DNA of 64,000 nt from Pseudomonas sp. LD120 (GCF_009861525.1 NZ_WVHL01000005.1:186001-250000); one strand, 5' to 3'; positions 8,613 through 20,599 are shown, counted from the first letter of the stretch. The notes: generated by a model from the letters alone, not told the origin. A program made the numbers and translations.

Positions 8613-9505
8613 CAGAGCTCCCAGTTCCAGCGGCTTTCCGCCACAGCATCGTGTGCATGCAGGCTTTCTGCATGGACCACGCGCACGTGGAAAGCGTTGA
8701 TCCCGGGGCTGCGGCGCAGGGCTTGATTCAAGCGTCGAACGGCGTCTTCGCAGAACATCAGGTTCTGCCCGTTGGCCAGGGCAAAGGCCTGTTCGTCGGC
8801 GCGTTTGACTGCGGTTTGCACCGCCGTGCCCAGGGCGTTTTCGGCGTCATTGATCACCGCAATCAGCGGCAGCTCATCCAGAAAATCGGCCAGCTGCAAT
8901 CGCAGTTCGGCGTTGCTGCGCTGGCTATGGGGCGTGGCGACGATGCCTTGGCTTGATCCCAGCCAGGCCAGAACGTCGGCGTGCTGCAACGGGCGATGGG
9001 CGAAATCATCGACGAACTGCTGCTGAATCAACTGCCGGGCAAGGGCGGCTGAGCACGGGCAGGTTGAGGAATACGGCACGTCGATTTTTAGTTCCACGTG
9101 GAACATCGTGCCTTTCAACCGTGCTTCGAGGCTCAACGGATAGCGTTTCCAACCGGCCAAAGGGCTGACCAGAGCCGGACGTTTGAGCAGCAGATCCAGG
9201 TGAATTCGCAAGTAAGCGTTGTGGGACAAGCCTTGGTGGCTGTCGAGAAAACGCTGTAGCACCTGGCGCAGGAGCGCGGGGGTGAGGTTCTCCTGTTCCA
9301 GCATTTCCAGGGCCAGGTACAGGCGTGACATGTGAATGCCTCGGGCGCCACCATCATCCAGGCTGACCCCAGCGTCGGCTTTGGCGGCGATCCGTTGGCC
9401 GTCCATCACTACAGGTAAGGCAATGCCGCACATGCCCACCCACTCCAGGGGCAAGGCTTGGCCTGAGGCCTGCGCGGCGATATCCGGCAGAGTCAGCGCG
9501 TTCAT
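8612..9505 (-). CDS. folE2: GTP cyclohydrolase IB
   Basis: A 297-residue COG1469 enzyme that converts GTP to dihydroneopterin triphosphate for folate and tetrahydropterin synthesis. It replaces the zinc-dependent FolE (GCYH-IA) when zinc is short, because it can use other divalent metals. The catalytic cysteine is C149 in SSTCPCSAAL, with HMSRLY near residue 58. It is first in the eight-gene minus-strand operon; the Zur-type palindrome at 9537-9551 lies 32 bases before the ATG. Identity is very secure; de-repression under zinc limitation follows from established knowledge of folE2 in bacteria. Confidence 0.95.
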   Translation of the reverse strand: MNALTLPDIAAQASGQALPLEWVGMCGIALPVVMDGQRIAAKADAGVSLDDGGARGIHMSRLYLALEMLEQENLTPALLRQVLQRFLDSHQGLSHNAYLRIHLDLLLKRPALVSPLAGWKRYPLSLEARLKGTMFHVELKIDVPYSSTCPCSAALARQLIQQQFVDDFAHRPLQHADVLAWLGSSQGIVATPHSQRSNAELRLQLADFLDELPLIAVINDAENALGTAVQTAVKRADEQAFALANGQNLMFCEDAVRRLNQALRRSPGINAFHVRVVHAESLHAHDAVAESRWNWEL

Positions 9506-9536
9506 GAACAGGTCCGTCGTTAGGAATATTTCGACA

Positions 9537-9551
9537 TGTTATATTATAACA
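9537..9551. promoter_or_regulatory. Zur box in the folE2/amiA divergent promoter
   Basis: TGTTATATTATAACA is a perfect 7-1-7 palindrome matching the gammaproteobacterial Zur consensus TGTTATANTATAACA. It lies 32 bases upstream of folE2 and 85 bases upstream of amiA, so one dimer-pair site could repress both directions. Confidence 0.88.
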
Positions 9552-9635
9552 ATATGCCTGATGGGAAATTTTTCCTCGGCGCCTCTTCACCTTGTCTTGT
9601 GAGTACGGACGCTCCTTTTATTGGCGGTATTTGTC

Positions 9636-10856
9636 ATGCACCGACGTCAATTTCTCAACCTGCTGTTGGCCAGTACGGCCCTGATGTTGCCCTGGCGTGT
9701 GAGCGCCGCGCAGATCCGCAATGCGCGGCTGTGGAGCGATGCCGAAAAGCTGCGGCTGGTGCTCGATCTGAGCGGGCCGGTCCAGTACAAGACCTTCACT
9801 CTGAGTGCCCCGGAGCGCCTGATCATCGACATCAGCGGCGCTCGCCTGAGCGGCGATTTCAGCCAATTGCCCCTGGCCAGCACGGTGATCCGCTCGATCC
9901 GCTCCGGCCCCTTCGGTCTGGGCGATACGCGAATTGTTCTGGATCTGAGTGCGCCGGTGCAGTTCAACAGTTTTCTCTTGGCGCCCCAGGATGGACAGGG
10001 GCATCGCTTGGTCCTGGACCTGTCCAACCTTGGCAAGGGGGCGGCGCAGATCGCCGCGATGGCGCCTTTGGCCAAGCCCGGGGAGCCGGCGGACAAGGTA
10101 CATCCCAAGCGCGACATCATCGTCGTGGTGGACCCCGGTCACGGCGGCAAGGACCCGGGCGCGGTGGGTGCCAAGGGTGAGCGGGAAAAGGATGTGGTGC
10201 TGTCCATTGCGCAACGACTGGCCAAGCGACTCAAGCGCGAGAAGGGCTTTGACGTGAAGCTGGTGCGCAATGACGATTTTTTCGTACCGCTGCGCAAGCG
10301 TGTGGAGATTGCGCGCAAGCATCAGGCCGACCTGTTCATCTCGGTGCATGCCGATGCTGCGCCACGACTCAGTGCGTCCGGCGCCTCGGTGTATGCCCTG
10401 TCTGAAGGGGGCGCGACCTCAGCCACCGCGCGTTTCATGGCTCAGCGGGAAAACGGCGCCGATCTGTTGGGCGCTACCCGTTTGCTCAATCTCAAGGACA
10501 AGGACCCGATGCTGGCCGGGGTGATTGTGGACATGTCGATGAACGCCACCATCGCCGCCAGTCTGCAATTGGGCAACACGGTGCTGGAGAGCCTGGCGGG
10601 GATCACCACCCTGCACCAGAAGCGTGTGGAACAGGCGGGTTTTGCGGTGCTCAAGTCACCGGACGTACCATCGATCCTGGTGGAAACCGGGTTTATCTCC
10701 AACCTTCGCGACAGCCGGCGGCTGGTGACCGCCCGTCACCAGCAGGCGATTGCCGATGGCCTGTTCAACGGCCTGCAACGTTATTTCGAGAAGAACCCGC
10801 CGGCCAACAGCTACCTGGCCTGGCTCCAGGAAGCCAAGAACACCCGCCCCGCGTAG
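9636..10856 (+). CDS. amiA: N-acetylmuramoyl-L-alanine amidase with Tat signal
   Basis: A 406-residue periplasmic amidase that cuts the peptide from N-acetylmuramate during cell separation. The N-terminus MHRRQFLNLLLASTALMLP carries an RRxFL twin-arginine motif, as AmiA and AmiC of E. coli do. An AMIN domain (about 28-130) precedes the Amidase_3 domain (about 160-385). Zinc ligands H169 (DPGHGGKDPG), E184 and H238 (SVHADA) and catalytic E350 (VETGF) are present. GGCGG precedes ATG 9636; an in-frame TTG at 9621 is less likely. Its promoter holds the Zur box, matching P. aeruginosa AmiA in the zinc regulon. Confidence 0.92.
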   Translation: MHRRQFLNLLLASTALMLPWRVSAAQIRNARLWSDAEKLRLVLDLSGPVQYKTFTLSAPERLIIDISGARLSGDFSQLPLASTVIRSIRSGPFGLGDTRIVLDLSAPVQFNSFLLAPQDGQGHRLVLDLSNLGKGAAQIAAMAPLAKPGEPADKVHPKRDIIVVVDPGHGGKDPGAVGAKGEREKDVVLSIAQRLAKRLKREKGFDVKLVRNDDFFVPLRKRVEIARKHQADLFISVHADAAPRLSASGASVYALSEGGATSATARFMAQRENGADLLGATRLLNLKDKDPMLAGVIVDMSMNATIAASLQLGNTVLESLAGITTLHQKRVEQAGFAVLKSPDVPSILVETGFISNLRDSRRLVTARHQQAIADGLFNGLQRYFEKNPPANSYLAWLQEAKNTRPA

Positions 10857-10935
10857 GCGCCGGCTGCCGGCGAACAGGCCGGTGCGTGTTGTACCGTTCC
10901 CGAGAGCACCTTCGCCGGCAAGCCGGCTCCGTAGG
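10857..10935. repeat. REP-type inverted pair
   Basis: GCCGGCTGCCGGCGAA and, inverted, TTCGCCGGCAAGCCGGC lie between the convergent ends of amiA and the small exported protein gene. This is probably a BIME that ends transcription from both sides. Confidence 0.65.
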
Positions 10936-10951
10936 GGACGGGAAAACGGGG

Positions 10952-11329
10952 CTAGCAGCCGCTGAGGCGGCTGCAGGTGAATTTGGCGCTGCTGCCACCG
11001 GAGCTGGAGAAGCGGTTGCGGGTGGTCCAGCCCACGCGCTGGCTGTAGCCCACCCAGGCTTCGCCATCGGACGCCAGGCCGGTGAAGAAGGTCAGTTGTC
11101 CATAGCGGCTGTTGGTCTGCGCCCAATAGCGTTTGCCGATCACTTCAAACCCCCGCAGGTAGGTGGTGCTGCCGGCGGTGGCGACACTGTAGGCGTTGCC
11201 CAGCGGATCGACGCAGGCCAGCAGGTTGGCGCTGCGGGTGCAGGTGGCCAGGGTACTGGGCACGGCGGCGACAGCGGGGCCGGCAAGCAGTATCAGGCTT
11301 GAAAACAGGGCGTTCAGGGCAAGGCGCAT
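10952..11329 (-). CDS. Small exported protein of unknown function
   Basis: A 125-residue protein with a signal peptide (about 1-21, cut near AVA-AVPS) and a cysteine-containing mature part with C30, C39, C119 and C125, which could form two disulfides. The segments LACVDPLGNAYSV, FEVIGKRYWAQTNSRYGQLTFFTGL and GEAWVGYSQRVGW are unusual in their aromatic content; I do not recognise the family. It faces dksA2 across a spacer that carries the second Zur box, 78 bases upstream of its ATG. A periplasmic or envelope role under zinc starvation is therefore possible but only inferred from position. Confidence 0.75.
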   Translation of the reverse strand: MRLALNALFSSLILLAGPAVAAVPSTLATCTRSANLLACVDPLGNAYSVATAGSTTYLRGFEVIGKRYWAQTNSRYGQLTFFTGLASDGEAWVGYSQRVGWTTRNRFSSSGGSSAKFTCSRLSGC

Positions 11330-11407
11330 GGCGATTCTCGTAGCGACAGGGGCGCAGCATCGCGCCCTTCGTCGTGGGCGGCAAGAGAGGGTTGGCTAAT
11401 TTGTGTC

Positions 11408-11420
11408 GTTATAATATAAC
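11408..11420. promoter_or_regulatory. Zur box upstream of dksA2
   Basis: GTTATAATATAAC is a perfect 6-1-6 palindrome of the Zur type, followed by ATTT as in the longer consensus. It lies 29 bases before dksA2 and 78 bases before the divergent small exported protein gene. Confidence 0.88.
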
Positions 11421-11449
11421 ATTTAATAAAGCCCGCCCCGTGACTTGCC

Positions 11450-11854
11450 ATGACTGAACAAGAGCTCCTCGCCGAACCCGAAGCGCATTACATGAGCGAC
11501 GCCCAGCAGGGCTTCTTCCGCGAACTGCTGCTGGCCCAGCGCAATGAGTTGCAGGAACGCATCGCCGCTGAATTCGACCTACTGCGCGAGCAGGAGCCTC
11601 ACAGCGACCCCGCCGACATCGGCAGCGCCGAAGAGCAGCGGCAATGGCAACTGCGTCTGCTGGAGCGGGAAAAAAAGCTCCTGGACAAGATCGACGAAGC
11701 CTTGGAGCGCCTGGCCCGTGGCGAATACGGCTGGTGTCGTGACACCGGTGAGCCCATCGGCCTCAAGCGCCTGCTGCTACGGCCCACGGCCACCCTGTGC
11801 ATCGAAGCCAAAGAACGCCAAGAGCTGCGCGAACGCCACCAACGGGCGCTTTGA
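11450..11854 (+). CDS. dksA2: Zinc-independent DksA paralogue
   Basis: A 134-residue RNA-polymerase secondary-channel protein that works with ppGpp. The coiled coil spans about residues 18-90, and its tip carries D53-P-A-D56-I-G, keeping both key acidic residues but with Gly in place of the usual Ala. The C-terminal finger has only C96 and C117; the other two positions are T99 and A120, so the four-cysteine zinc site of DksA is gone. This is the hallmark of P. aeruginosa DksA2, which takes over from DksA during zinc limitation. The Zur box sits just upstream, and zigA follows. Confidence 0.95.
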   Translation: MTEQELLAEPEAHYMSDAQQGFFRELLLAQRNELQERIAAEFDLLREQEPHSDPADIGSAEEQRQWQLRLLEREKKLLDKIDEALERLARGEYGWCRDTGEPIGLKRLLLRPTATLCIEAKERQELRERHQRAL

Positions 11855-11883
11855 CCCGTCGCGAACCTGATGAGGAACCACCC

Positions 11884-13091
<1,208 letters not shown>

Positions 13092-13092
<1 letters not shown>

Positions 13093-13799
13093 TGTTGACC
13101 CTGAGTACCCCGGTGACGCCGCTGCTGAACCCGCTGCCCGCCAAGGGGCTGTTGCTGCCCAGCGTGGTGCCTCTGGTCGCCCGGCGCCAGGCCATAGGCG
13201 CGACCCCGACGGTCCTGGCCGAGGTGCTGGAGGACGAGGTCAATCTTGGTCTTTGGCAGCGCCAGTTGCCGGCCCACATCGCCGATTTCGGTGAGCTGCT
13301 GCTGTCCCTCAACGAACCGCTGGCGGAGTCATTGTGCCTGGAGCTGGCTGATGAAGAGTCGCTGCCGAACCTGCGCGGCCTGGCTGCTGGGTTCAGTGAC
13401 TTGCAGGGTTATGACGGCTTTATCGCCGACGTTGCCTGGCTGGTCGGCGCCTTTGCTTGTCTGCTGGGCGCCAAGCGTGTGGGGTTGCGTCTGCGGGTGC
13501 TGGATAAGGCCATGTGCCCACGCTTTCACGTGGACCATGTGCCGGTACGCCTGATCACCACCTATGCCGGGATTGGCAGCCAGTGGCTGCGCGAAGGTGT
13601 GATGGACCGTCGCCGGCTCGGACAGGCCGGGGCTGAACCTCGGGACCCGGGGTTGATCCAGCAGATTGGCAGCGGTGAAGTGGCGCTGTTCAAAGGCGAG
13701 AAATGGCACGGCAACGAAGGTTTCGGCCTGATCCACCGCTCGCCGCAGCCGGCCGCGGGCGACCGGCGATTGATCCTGACCCTTGATTGGCTGGGTTGA
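13092..13799 (+). CDS. DUF1826 domain protein
   Basis: A 235-residue protein of unknown function. The most striking segment is DKAMCPRFHVDHVPVRLITTY near residue 140, where C, H, D and H are spaced like a metal- or cofactor-binding site, followed by KGEKWHGNEGFGLIHRSP. It has no signal peptide and no membrane helix. Its ATG overlaps the zigA stop (TGATG), so it belongs to the dksA2-zigA transcript. DUF1826 genes are known as regular neighbours of COG0523 GTPases; a client or partner in zinc handling is a guess from position. Confidence 0.85.
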
Positions 13800-13808
13800 C
13801 CCAGGCGT

Positions 13809-13902
13809 GTAGCCGCCGCCGAGCCTGAGAGGCTGCGCCAAGGTCCGCAGGACCTTCAGTGCGCTCAAGAACGGCGTCTCCTGCGACGTCGTTCTTGAGC
13901 GC
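13809..13902. repeat. Dispersed intergenic repeat plus 13-bp-arm hairpin
   Basis: Bases 13809-13857 share their core (GGCTGCGCCAAGGTCCGCAG and the next GACCTTC) with the element at 40764-40882. Bases 13861-13873 and 13890-13902 are perfect 13-base inverted arms around a 16-base loop. The stretch separates DUF1826 from the second COG0523 gene and may end the dksA2 transcript. Confidence 0.6.
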
Positions 13903-13966
13903 GCGGATTTTCGCCCTGGCCGGGAAGGGCGTAGCATCACCCCACCCGCTACCGGAACCCCTTCCC

Positions 13967-14929
13967 ATGCTGCAGAACATCCCCACCCACGTGATTGCGG
14001 GCCCCTTGGGCGCCGGCAAGACCAGCCTGATCCGTCATCTGCTGAGTCAGCGTCCGGCCAACGAGCGCTGGGCGGTGTTGATCAACGAGTTCGGCCAGAT
14101 CGGTCTGGATGCAGCCTTGCTGACTCGCGACGAAGACGGCATCGCGCTGGGCGAAGTGGCCGGTGGCTGCCTGTGCTGCGTCAACGGCGCGCCGTTTCAG
14201 GTCGGGCTCGGCCGCTTGCTGCGCAAGGCCAAGCCGGACCGCTTGTTCATTGAGCCGTCCGGCCTCGGCCACCCGGCGCAGTTGCTCAAGCAACTGCGCG
14301 TGGCCCCCTGGACAGGTGTGTTGGCGGTACAACCCTGCGTGCTGGTGCTGGACGCCCAGGCGCTGGCCGCCGGCAAAGCGTTGCCTCAGGCCCAGCAGGA
14401 TGCACTGTGCAGCGCGGGGTTGCTGGTGCTGAACAAGGACGAATTGCTGAGCGACAGTGATCGCCTGCGGGTGCTGGAGCAACTGCCGGATACTCCGTTG
14501 TTCTGGACTCGTCATGCCGCCTTGCCCCTGGCCGAACTGCCGGGTCTGACGATCACGGCCGAAGTGGCAAGTGAACCGTTCGAACTGCCCCGGGGGCTGG
14601 CGCAATTGCCGGCGCTCTGGGCTGACCCTGCGTTGCCGATCTGCCTCAGTCAGGCCCAGGAGGATGGCTGGAGCATCGGCTGGCGCTGGCACCCGAGCCA
14701 GCAGTTCGATCTGGCCCGGGTCGATCACTGGCTGCAGAACCTCGACTGGCGCCGGGCCAAACTGGTGATTCACAGCGACCAGGGTTGGCGCTCGGGCAAC
14801 GGGCTGGATAACTCACCGCTCAACTGGCTGCCCAGTGAGTGGCGTCGTGATTCGCGTCTGGAGTTGATCTTCAGTGCGCTTCAGGACGTTGCCGCGCTAC
14901 AAGCCAGCCTCAGCGCTTGCCGCCTGTAG
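13967..14929 (+). CDS. Second COG0523 GTPase (CobW/P47K family)
   Basis: A 320-residue G3E GTPase, shorter than ZigA and clearly a separate subfamily. Walker A GPLGAGKTS is at residues 12-20, CxCC at C68-L-C70-C71 (GGCLCCVNG), LFIEPSGLGHP is switch II, and LNKDEL gives guanine specificity. Overlapping in-frame starts upstream add a low-quality tail; ATG 13967 (MLQNIPTHVIAG) is preferred because it begins directly at the fold. It has its own spacer of 167 bases, with no Zur-type palindrome, so it may be expressed separately from zigA. Metal and client are unknown. Confidence 0.87.
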   Translation: MLQNIPTHVIAGPLGAGKTSLIRHLLSQRPANERWAVLINEFGQIGLDAALLTRDEDGIALGEVAGGCLCCVNGAPFQVGLGRLLRKAKPDRLFIEPSGLGHPAQLLKQLRVAPWTGVLAVQPCVLVLDAQALAAGKALPQAQQDALCSAGLLVLNKDELLSDSDRLRVLEQLPDTPLFWTRHAALPLAELPGLTITAEVASEPFELPRGLAQLPALWADPALPICLSQAQEDGWSIGWRWHPSQQFDLARVDHWLQNLDWRRAKLVIHSDQGWRSGNGLDNSPLNWLPSEWRRDSRLELIFSALQDVAALQASLSACRL

Positions 14930-14950
14930 GCACCGGCGAGCCGGCGCATC

Positions 14951-15343
14951 TTACGGCTTGAACTTGCGATGTTCTTCGCGCCACTGACTGAGTTCGATCA
15001 CTTCGGCGCTGGGTGGGGGCTCCTTGGCTTCAAACGGGTAGGGCGCCAGCTCGATATGGGCGCTGTGGGCGCCGAACTGGGTGATGGTTCCGGAGTGGCG
15101 GGCTTCGCCGGTCACGGTGAATTCGAAGGTGTAGATTCGCGCCAGGCGTCGGCGACCATTGGCGTCCTTGACCAGGCCGATGCGCTTGAGCGCGACGTTG
15201 TCGTCCAGCAACTCGATACCCAGCCGCGAGCAGTGTTGCTTGACCCGCTCCAGCGCCCGCTCGCGCAGGCCATGGTTGTGCCACAGCCAAGCGGCGCCGG
15301 TCGCCAGCAGCATCAGCACAAAGATGTTTCCAAGGGTCAGCAT
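14951..15343 (-). CDS. DUF3301 membrane-anchored protein
   Basis: A 130-residue protein of unknown function with one N-terminal membrane helix (about 3-21: LGNIFVLMLLATGAAWLW) and a basic, then beta-rich soluble part (RRRLARIYTFEFTVTGEARHSGTI). The length and layout fit DUF3301. GGAG nine bases upstream decides for ATG 15343; an in-frame TTG at 15358 is possible but overlaps the ribosome site. It diverges from pdxY. A short GCACCGGCGAGCCGGCGC repeat lies between it and the COG0523 gene. Confidence 0.8.
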   Translation of the reverse strand: MLTLGNIFVLMLLATGAAWLWHNHGLRERALERVKQHCSRLGIELLDDNVALKRIGLVKDANGRRRLARIYTFEFTVTGEARHSGTITQFGAHSAHIELAPYPFEAKEPPPSAEVIELSQWREEHRKFKP

Positions 15344-15460
15344 GAGGGTTCGCTCCAACGAAGTGGCGTCAGCTTAACTGCGTCTTCGGTCTGTCGTACA
15401 GGCTGCGTTTAGTCGCATACTGCGCGGCTTGAATTCCACCGGTTTTATGGAAAATCCTGC

Positions 15461-16333
15461 ATGAAACGTACGCCTCATCTGCTCGCGATCCAGTCCCATG
15501 TGGTTTTCGGCCACGCCGGTAACAGTGCTGCGGTGTTTCCCATGCAGCGGGTCGGGGTGAATGTCTGGCCCCTGAATACCGTGCAGTTCTCCAACCACAC
15601 TCAGTATGGTCAGTGGACGGGAGAAGTGCTGGCGCCTCATCAGATTCCCGAGTTGGTGGAAGGTATCGCCGCCATCGGCGAGCTGGGCAACTGCGATGCA
15701 ATCCTCTCCGGCTACCTGGGCAGCGCGGCCCAGGGCCGGGCGATTCTCAGCGGCGTGGCGCGGATCAAGGCGGTCAATCCCAAAGCCCTGTACCTGTGCG
15801 ACCCGGTGATGGGCCATCCGGAGAAGGGCTGCAGCGTGCCGGCCGAAGTCAGCGACTTTCTGCTGGATGAGGCGGTGGCCATGGCCGACTTGCTGTGCCC
15901 CAACCAGCTGGAGCTGGACAGCTTCTGCGCCCGCAAGCCGCAGTCGCTGCTCGATTGTTTGGCCATGGCGCGCTCACTGCTGGAGAGAGGCCCCAAGGCG
16001 GTGCTGGTCAAGCACCTGGACTATCCGGGCAAGCAGGCTGATGGTTTCGAGATGCTGCTGGTAACCGCCGAGGGCAGTTGGCACTTGCGGCGTCCGTTGC
16101 TGGCGTTCCCGCGGCAGCCGGTGGGGGTGGGCGACCTGACGTCAGGCCTGTTCCTGGCCCGGGTGCTGTTGGGTGACAGCCTGGTGGCGGCGTTCGAATT
16201 CACTGCCGCGGCGGTGCATGAAGTGCTGCTGGAAACCCAGGCCTGCGCCAGCTACGAGCTGGAATTGATGCGGGCCCAGGACCGCATTGCCCATCCGCGA
16301 GTACGGTTCGAGGCCACGCCGATCGGCTTCTGA
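15461..16333 (+). CDS. pdxY: Pyridoxal kinase
   Basis: A 290-residue ribokinase-family enzyme that phosphorylates pyridoxal in the vitamin B6 salvage pathway. The N-terminus [24 protein letters not shown] and [16 protein letters not shown] match PdxY; the CDPVMG segment and the [12 protein letters not shown] motif near residue 225, with the catalytic Asp, complete the active site. Length equals the family norm. It is divergent from the DUF3301 gene and convergent with the permease gene 21 bases away. Confidence 0.95.
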   Translation: MKRTPHLLAIQSHVVFGHAGNSAAVFPMQRVGVNVWPLNTVQFSNHTQYGQWTGEVLAPHQIPELVEGIAAIGELGNCDAILSGYLGSAAQGRAILSGVARIKAVNPKALYLCDPVMGHPEKGCSVPAEVSDFLLDEAVAMADLLCPNQLELDSFCARKPQSLLDCLAMARSLLERGPKAVLVKHLDYPGKQADGFEMLLVTAEGSWHLRRPLLAFPRQPVGVGDLTSGLFLARVLLGDSLVAAFEFTAAAVHEVLLETQACASYELELMRAQDRIAHPRVRFEATPIGF

Positions 16334-16354
16334 TGGCGACCGGCGGGCGTTGAG

Positions 16355-17749
<1,395 letters not shown>

Positions 17750-18010
17750 TGTTATTGTTCTCACGCGTTCGTGGATTCGAAGGCTCCCCAAACGGGGAGT
17801 GCGCTTGTGCCTTGCCCAATGATTCTGGCAGCGGTGCCCCTGGGGCATAACTCTCTATGTGGTCAAAAAGGGATGGATGTGGCCATTCGGGATGACCGCA
17901 GAAGACTGCCTGAAGCGACAGCGGCAGAGCAGGGCGAGCGCGGGAGGCTCTGCAGGAGGGGGGGATGGGACCGTCCGTGGTCCGGCTGAATCAGCGCGTG
18001 TGCCCGAGGG

Positions 18011-18496
18011 TCACGGGCCGTCGGCCTTGATTTCCCGGTAGCGTTGTTCCAGTTCCTGACGGATCTGCCGGCGCTGCTGGGCCTGGATGTAGCGGCGCTT
18101 GCCGTCGGCGCTCTCGGGCTGCAGCGGCGGCACCGGGGCCGGTTTGCGCTGGTCGTCCACCGCCACCATGGTGAAGAAGCAGCTGTTGGTGTGGCGCACC
18201 GAGCGCTCGCGGATGTTCTCGGTCACCACCTTGATGCCCACCTCCATGGAGGTGTTGCCGGTGTAGTTGACCGAGGCCAGGAAGGTCACCAGTTCGCCGA
18301 CATGCACCGGCTCGCGGAAGATCACCTGGTCCACCGACAAGGTCACCACGTAGCGCCCGGCATAACGGCTGGCGCAGGCGTAGGCGACTTCGTCGAGGTA
18401 CTTGAGCAGGGTGCCGCCGTGGACATTGCCAGAGAAGTTGGCCATGTCGGGGGTCATCAATACCGTCATCGACAGCTGGGCGTTTCCGGGTTCCAT
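18011..18496 (-). CDS. Hotdog-fold acyl-CoA thioesterase
   Basis: A 161-residue single-hotdog thioesterase of the YciA/BACH type that hydrolyses acyl-CoA to free acid and CoA in the cytoplasm. NFSGNVHGGTLLKYLDEVAYACASRYAG includes the catalytic Asp/His region, and VDQVIFREPVHVGELVTF is the second conserved strand. Start at ATG 18496 (MEPGNAQLSM). It diverges from the antiporter gene over 286 bases of AT-richer DNA, which should hold both promoters. Confidence 0.9.
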   Translation of the reverse strand: MEPGNAQLSMTVLMTPDMANFSGNVHGGTLLKYLDEVAYACASRYAGRYVVTLSVDQVIFREPVHVGELVTFLASVNYTGNTSMEVGIKVVTENIRERSVRHTNSCFFTMVAVDDQRKPAPVPPLQPESADGKRRYIQAQQRRQIRQELEQRYREIKADGP

Positions 18497-18782
18497 AGCA
18501 CGCTCACGGTTCTGGGCAGGAGGGTCGAGAGCACCTCTGCGGGTGCTATACGAAGAGTTTTCAACGCATCGATAACGGGACGCCGGGCTGCGCCACGCCG
18601 TCACGCTCAAGTGCATCTGTTTCCATATATTGCACCGCCTTTCTGCCACAAGTCGCAGTGTTAACCTGCAAAACACCCGTTTCAGGGCATTTTCCGATAA
18701 CTATTCAGGATATTTCCTACTGCCGACCAGAGCATTTTATTAGGCGATTTGCGCCGCCCAGCATTCAAGGAGAACCCTGACC

Positions 18783-20546
18783 ATGCATGCCATCAGCTTC
18801 ATTCAGGATCTGGCCGTGATCATGTTGGTCGCAGGCGTGGTGACCATTCTCTTTCATCGATTCAAGCAGCCTGTGGTGCTGGGCTACATCGTTGCCGGCT
18901 TCATCATCGGCCCGCACACGCCGCCTTTCGGCCTGATCCACGACGAGCAGACCATCAAGACCCTGGCGGAGTTGGGGGTGATTTTCCTGATGTTCTGCCT
19001 GGGGCTGGAGTTCAGCCTGCGCAAGCTGTTCAAGGTCGGGGCCACGGCGTTTATCGCGGCCTTCCTGGAAATCGTCCTGATGATCTGGATCGGCTACGAG
19101 ATCGGTCGCTGGTTCGATTGGAGCACCATGGATTCGCTGTTCCTCGGCGCGATCCTGGCCATTTCCTCCACCACCATCATCGTCAAGGCGCTCAATGACT
19201 TGAAGATGAAGAACGAGCGCTTCGCGCAATTGATCTTTGGCGTGCTGATCGTCGAGGACATTCTCGGCATCGGCATCATCGCCTTGCTGTCGAGTATCGC
19301 GGTCAGTGGCACGGTGAGTTCCGGCGAGGTGTTTTCCACGGTCGGCAAGCTCTCGTTGTTCATGGTCGTGGCGCTGGTGATCGGCATTCTGCTGGTGCCG
19401 CGCCTCTTAGCCTACGTGGCCAGGTTCGACAGCAACGAGATGCTGCTGATCACGGTGCTGGGGCTGTGTTTCGGCTTCTGCCTGCTGGTGGTGAAGCTGG
19501 AGTACAGCATGGTCCTGGGCGCCTTCCTGATCGGTGCGATCATGGCCGAGTCCCGCCAGTTGCTGAAGATCGAGCGGCTGATTGAACCGGTTCGCGACCT
19601 GTTCAGCGCCATCTTCTTCGTCGCCATCGGGCTGATGATCGACCCGCAGATTCTCTGGCAATACGCTTGGCCGATTGCCGTGATCAGCGTGGCGGTGGTG
19701 CTGGGCAAGATGCTGTCCTGCGGTCTGGGTGCCTTTATCGCCGGCAACGACGGACGGACCTCGCTGCGGGTGGGTATGGGCCTGTCACAGATTGGTGAAT
19801 TTTCGTTCATCATCGCCGCCCTGGGCATGACCCTGCAGGTCACCAGCGACTTCCTCTATCCGGTAGCGGTTGCGGTATCGGCCGTTACCACCTTGTTGAC
19901 GCCGTACCTGATTCGAGCCGCCGATCCGTTGTCGCTGAAGCTGGCGGGGGTGCTGCCTAAGCGCTTGAGCCGGGTGCTGAGCCTGTACGGTGAGTGGTTG
20001 CGCAGTATCCAGCCTCAGGGCGAGGGCGCGCTGTTGGCGTCGATGATTCGTAAGATCCTCCTGCAAGTCGGGGTGAACCTGGCGCTGGTGGTGGCGATCT
20101 TCTTTTCCGGCGGCTATTTCGCCAAGCGCATTGGCGCGTATCTAGCGGACTGGATAGCCGAACCAAGCTGGCAAAAGGCGTTGATCTGGGGCGCAGCCTT
20201 GCTGCTGTCGCTGCCGTTCCTGATTGCTGCGTACCGCAAGCTCAAGGCGCTGTCGATGTTGCTGGCGGAGATGGGGGTCAAGGCGGAAATGGCCGGGCGC
20301 CACACTCAGCGGGTGCGTCGGGTGATTGCCGAGGTGATCCCGATTCTGTCGTTGCTGGTGATTTTCCTGCTGCTGGCGGCGCTGTCGTCGAGCATCCTGC
20401 CGACCCTGGAGTTGCTGGTTTTGATCGCCGTGGTGGCGGCAGCGGTGGCGGCGGTGCTCTGGCGTTGGTTCATCCGCGTACATACGCGAATGCAGGTGGC
20501 GCTGATCGAAACCTTTGATCACAGCAAGGACAACAGTGGCCACTGA
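18783..20546 (+). CDS. CPA2-family monovalent cation/proton antiporter
   Basis: A 587-residue inner-membrane protein. Residues 1-380 are the Na+/H+ exchanger domain with VLGYIVAGFIIGPHTPPF, LGVIFLMFCLGLEFSLRKL, ISSTTIIVKALND and VEDILGIG. Unlike KefB or KefC there is no C-terminal TrkA-N (RCK) domain; instead about four further helices follow from residue 420 onwards. The role is likely potassium or sodium export in exchange for protons. AAGGAG sits ten bases before ATG 18783. Relatives in Pseudomonas are annotated as potassium efflux transporters; the ion is not shown by the sequence. Confidence 0.87.
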   Translation: MHAISFIQDLAVIMLVAGVVTILFHRFKQPVVLGYIVAGFIIGPHTPPFGLIHDEQTIKTLAELGVIFLMFCLGLEFSLRKLFKVGATAFIAAFLEIVLMIWIGYEIGRWFDWSTMDSLFLGAILAISSTTIIVKALNDLKMKNERFAQLIFGVLIVEDILGIGIIALLSSIAVSGTVSSGEVFSTVGKLSLFMVVALVIGILLVPRLLAYVARFDSNEMLLITVLGLCFGFCLLVVKLEYSMVLGAFLIGAIMAESRQLLKIERLIEPVRDLFSAIFFVAIGLMIDPQILWQYAWPIAVISVAVVLGKMLSCGLGAFIAGNDGRTSLRVGMGLSQIGEFSFIIAALGMTLQVTSDFLYPVAVAVSAVTTLLTPYLIRAADPLSLKLAGVLPKRLSRVLSLYGEWLRSIQPQGEGALLASMIRKILLQVGVNLALVVAIFFSGGYFAKRIGAYLADWIAEPSWQKALIWGAALLLSLPFLIAAYRKLKALSMLLAEMGVKAEMAGRHTQRVRRVIAEVIPILSLLVIFLLLAALSSSILPTLELLVLIAVVAAAVAAVLWRWFIRVHTRMQVALIETFDHSKDNSGH

Positions 20547-20599
20547 CCTTGCCGCTCGCCAGCCGGGCGCTGGCGAGTCGGTTCAAACAGGGGGGGTAC

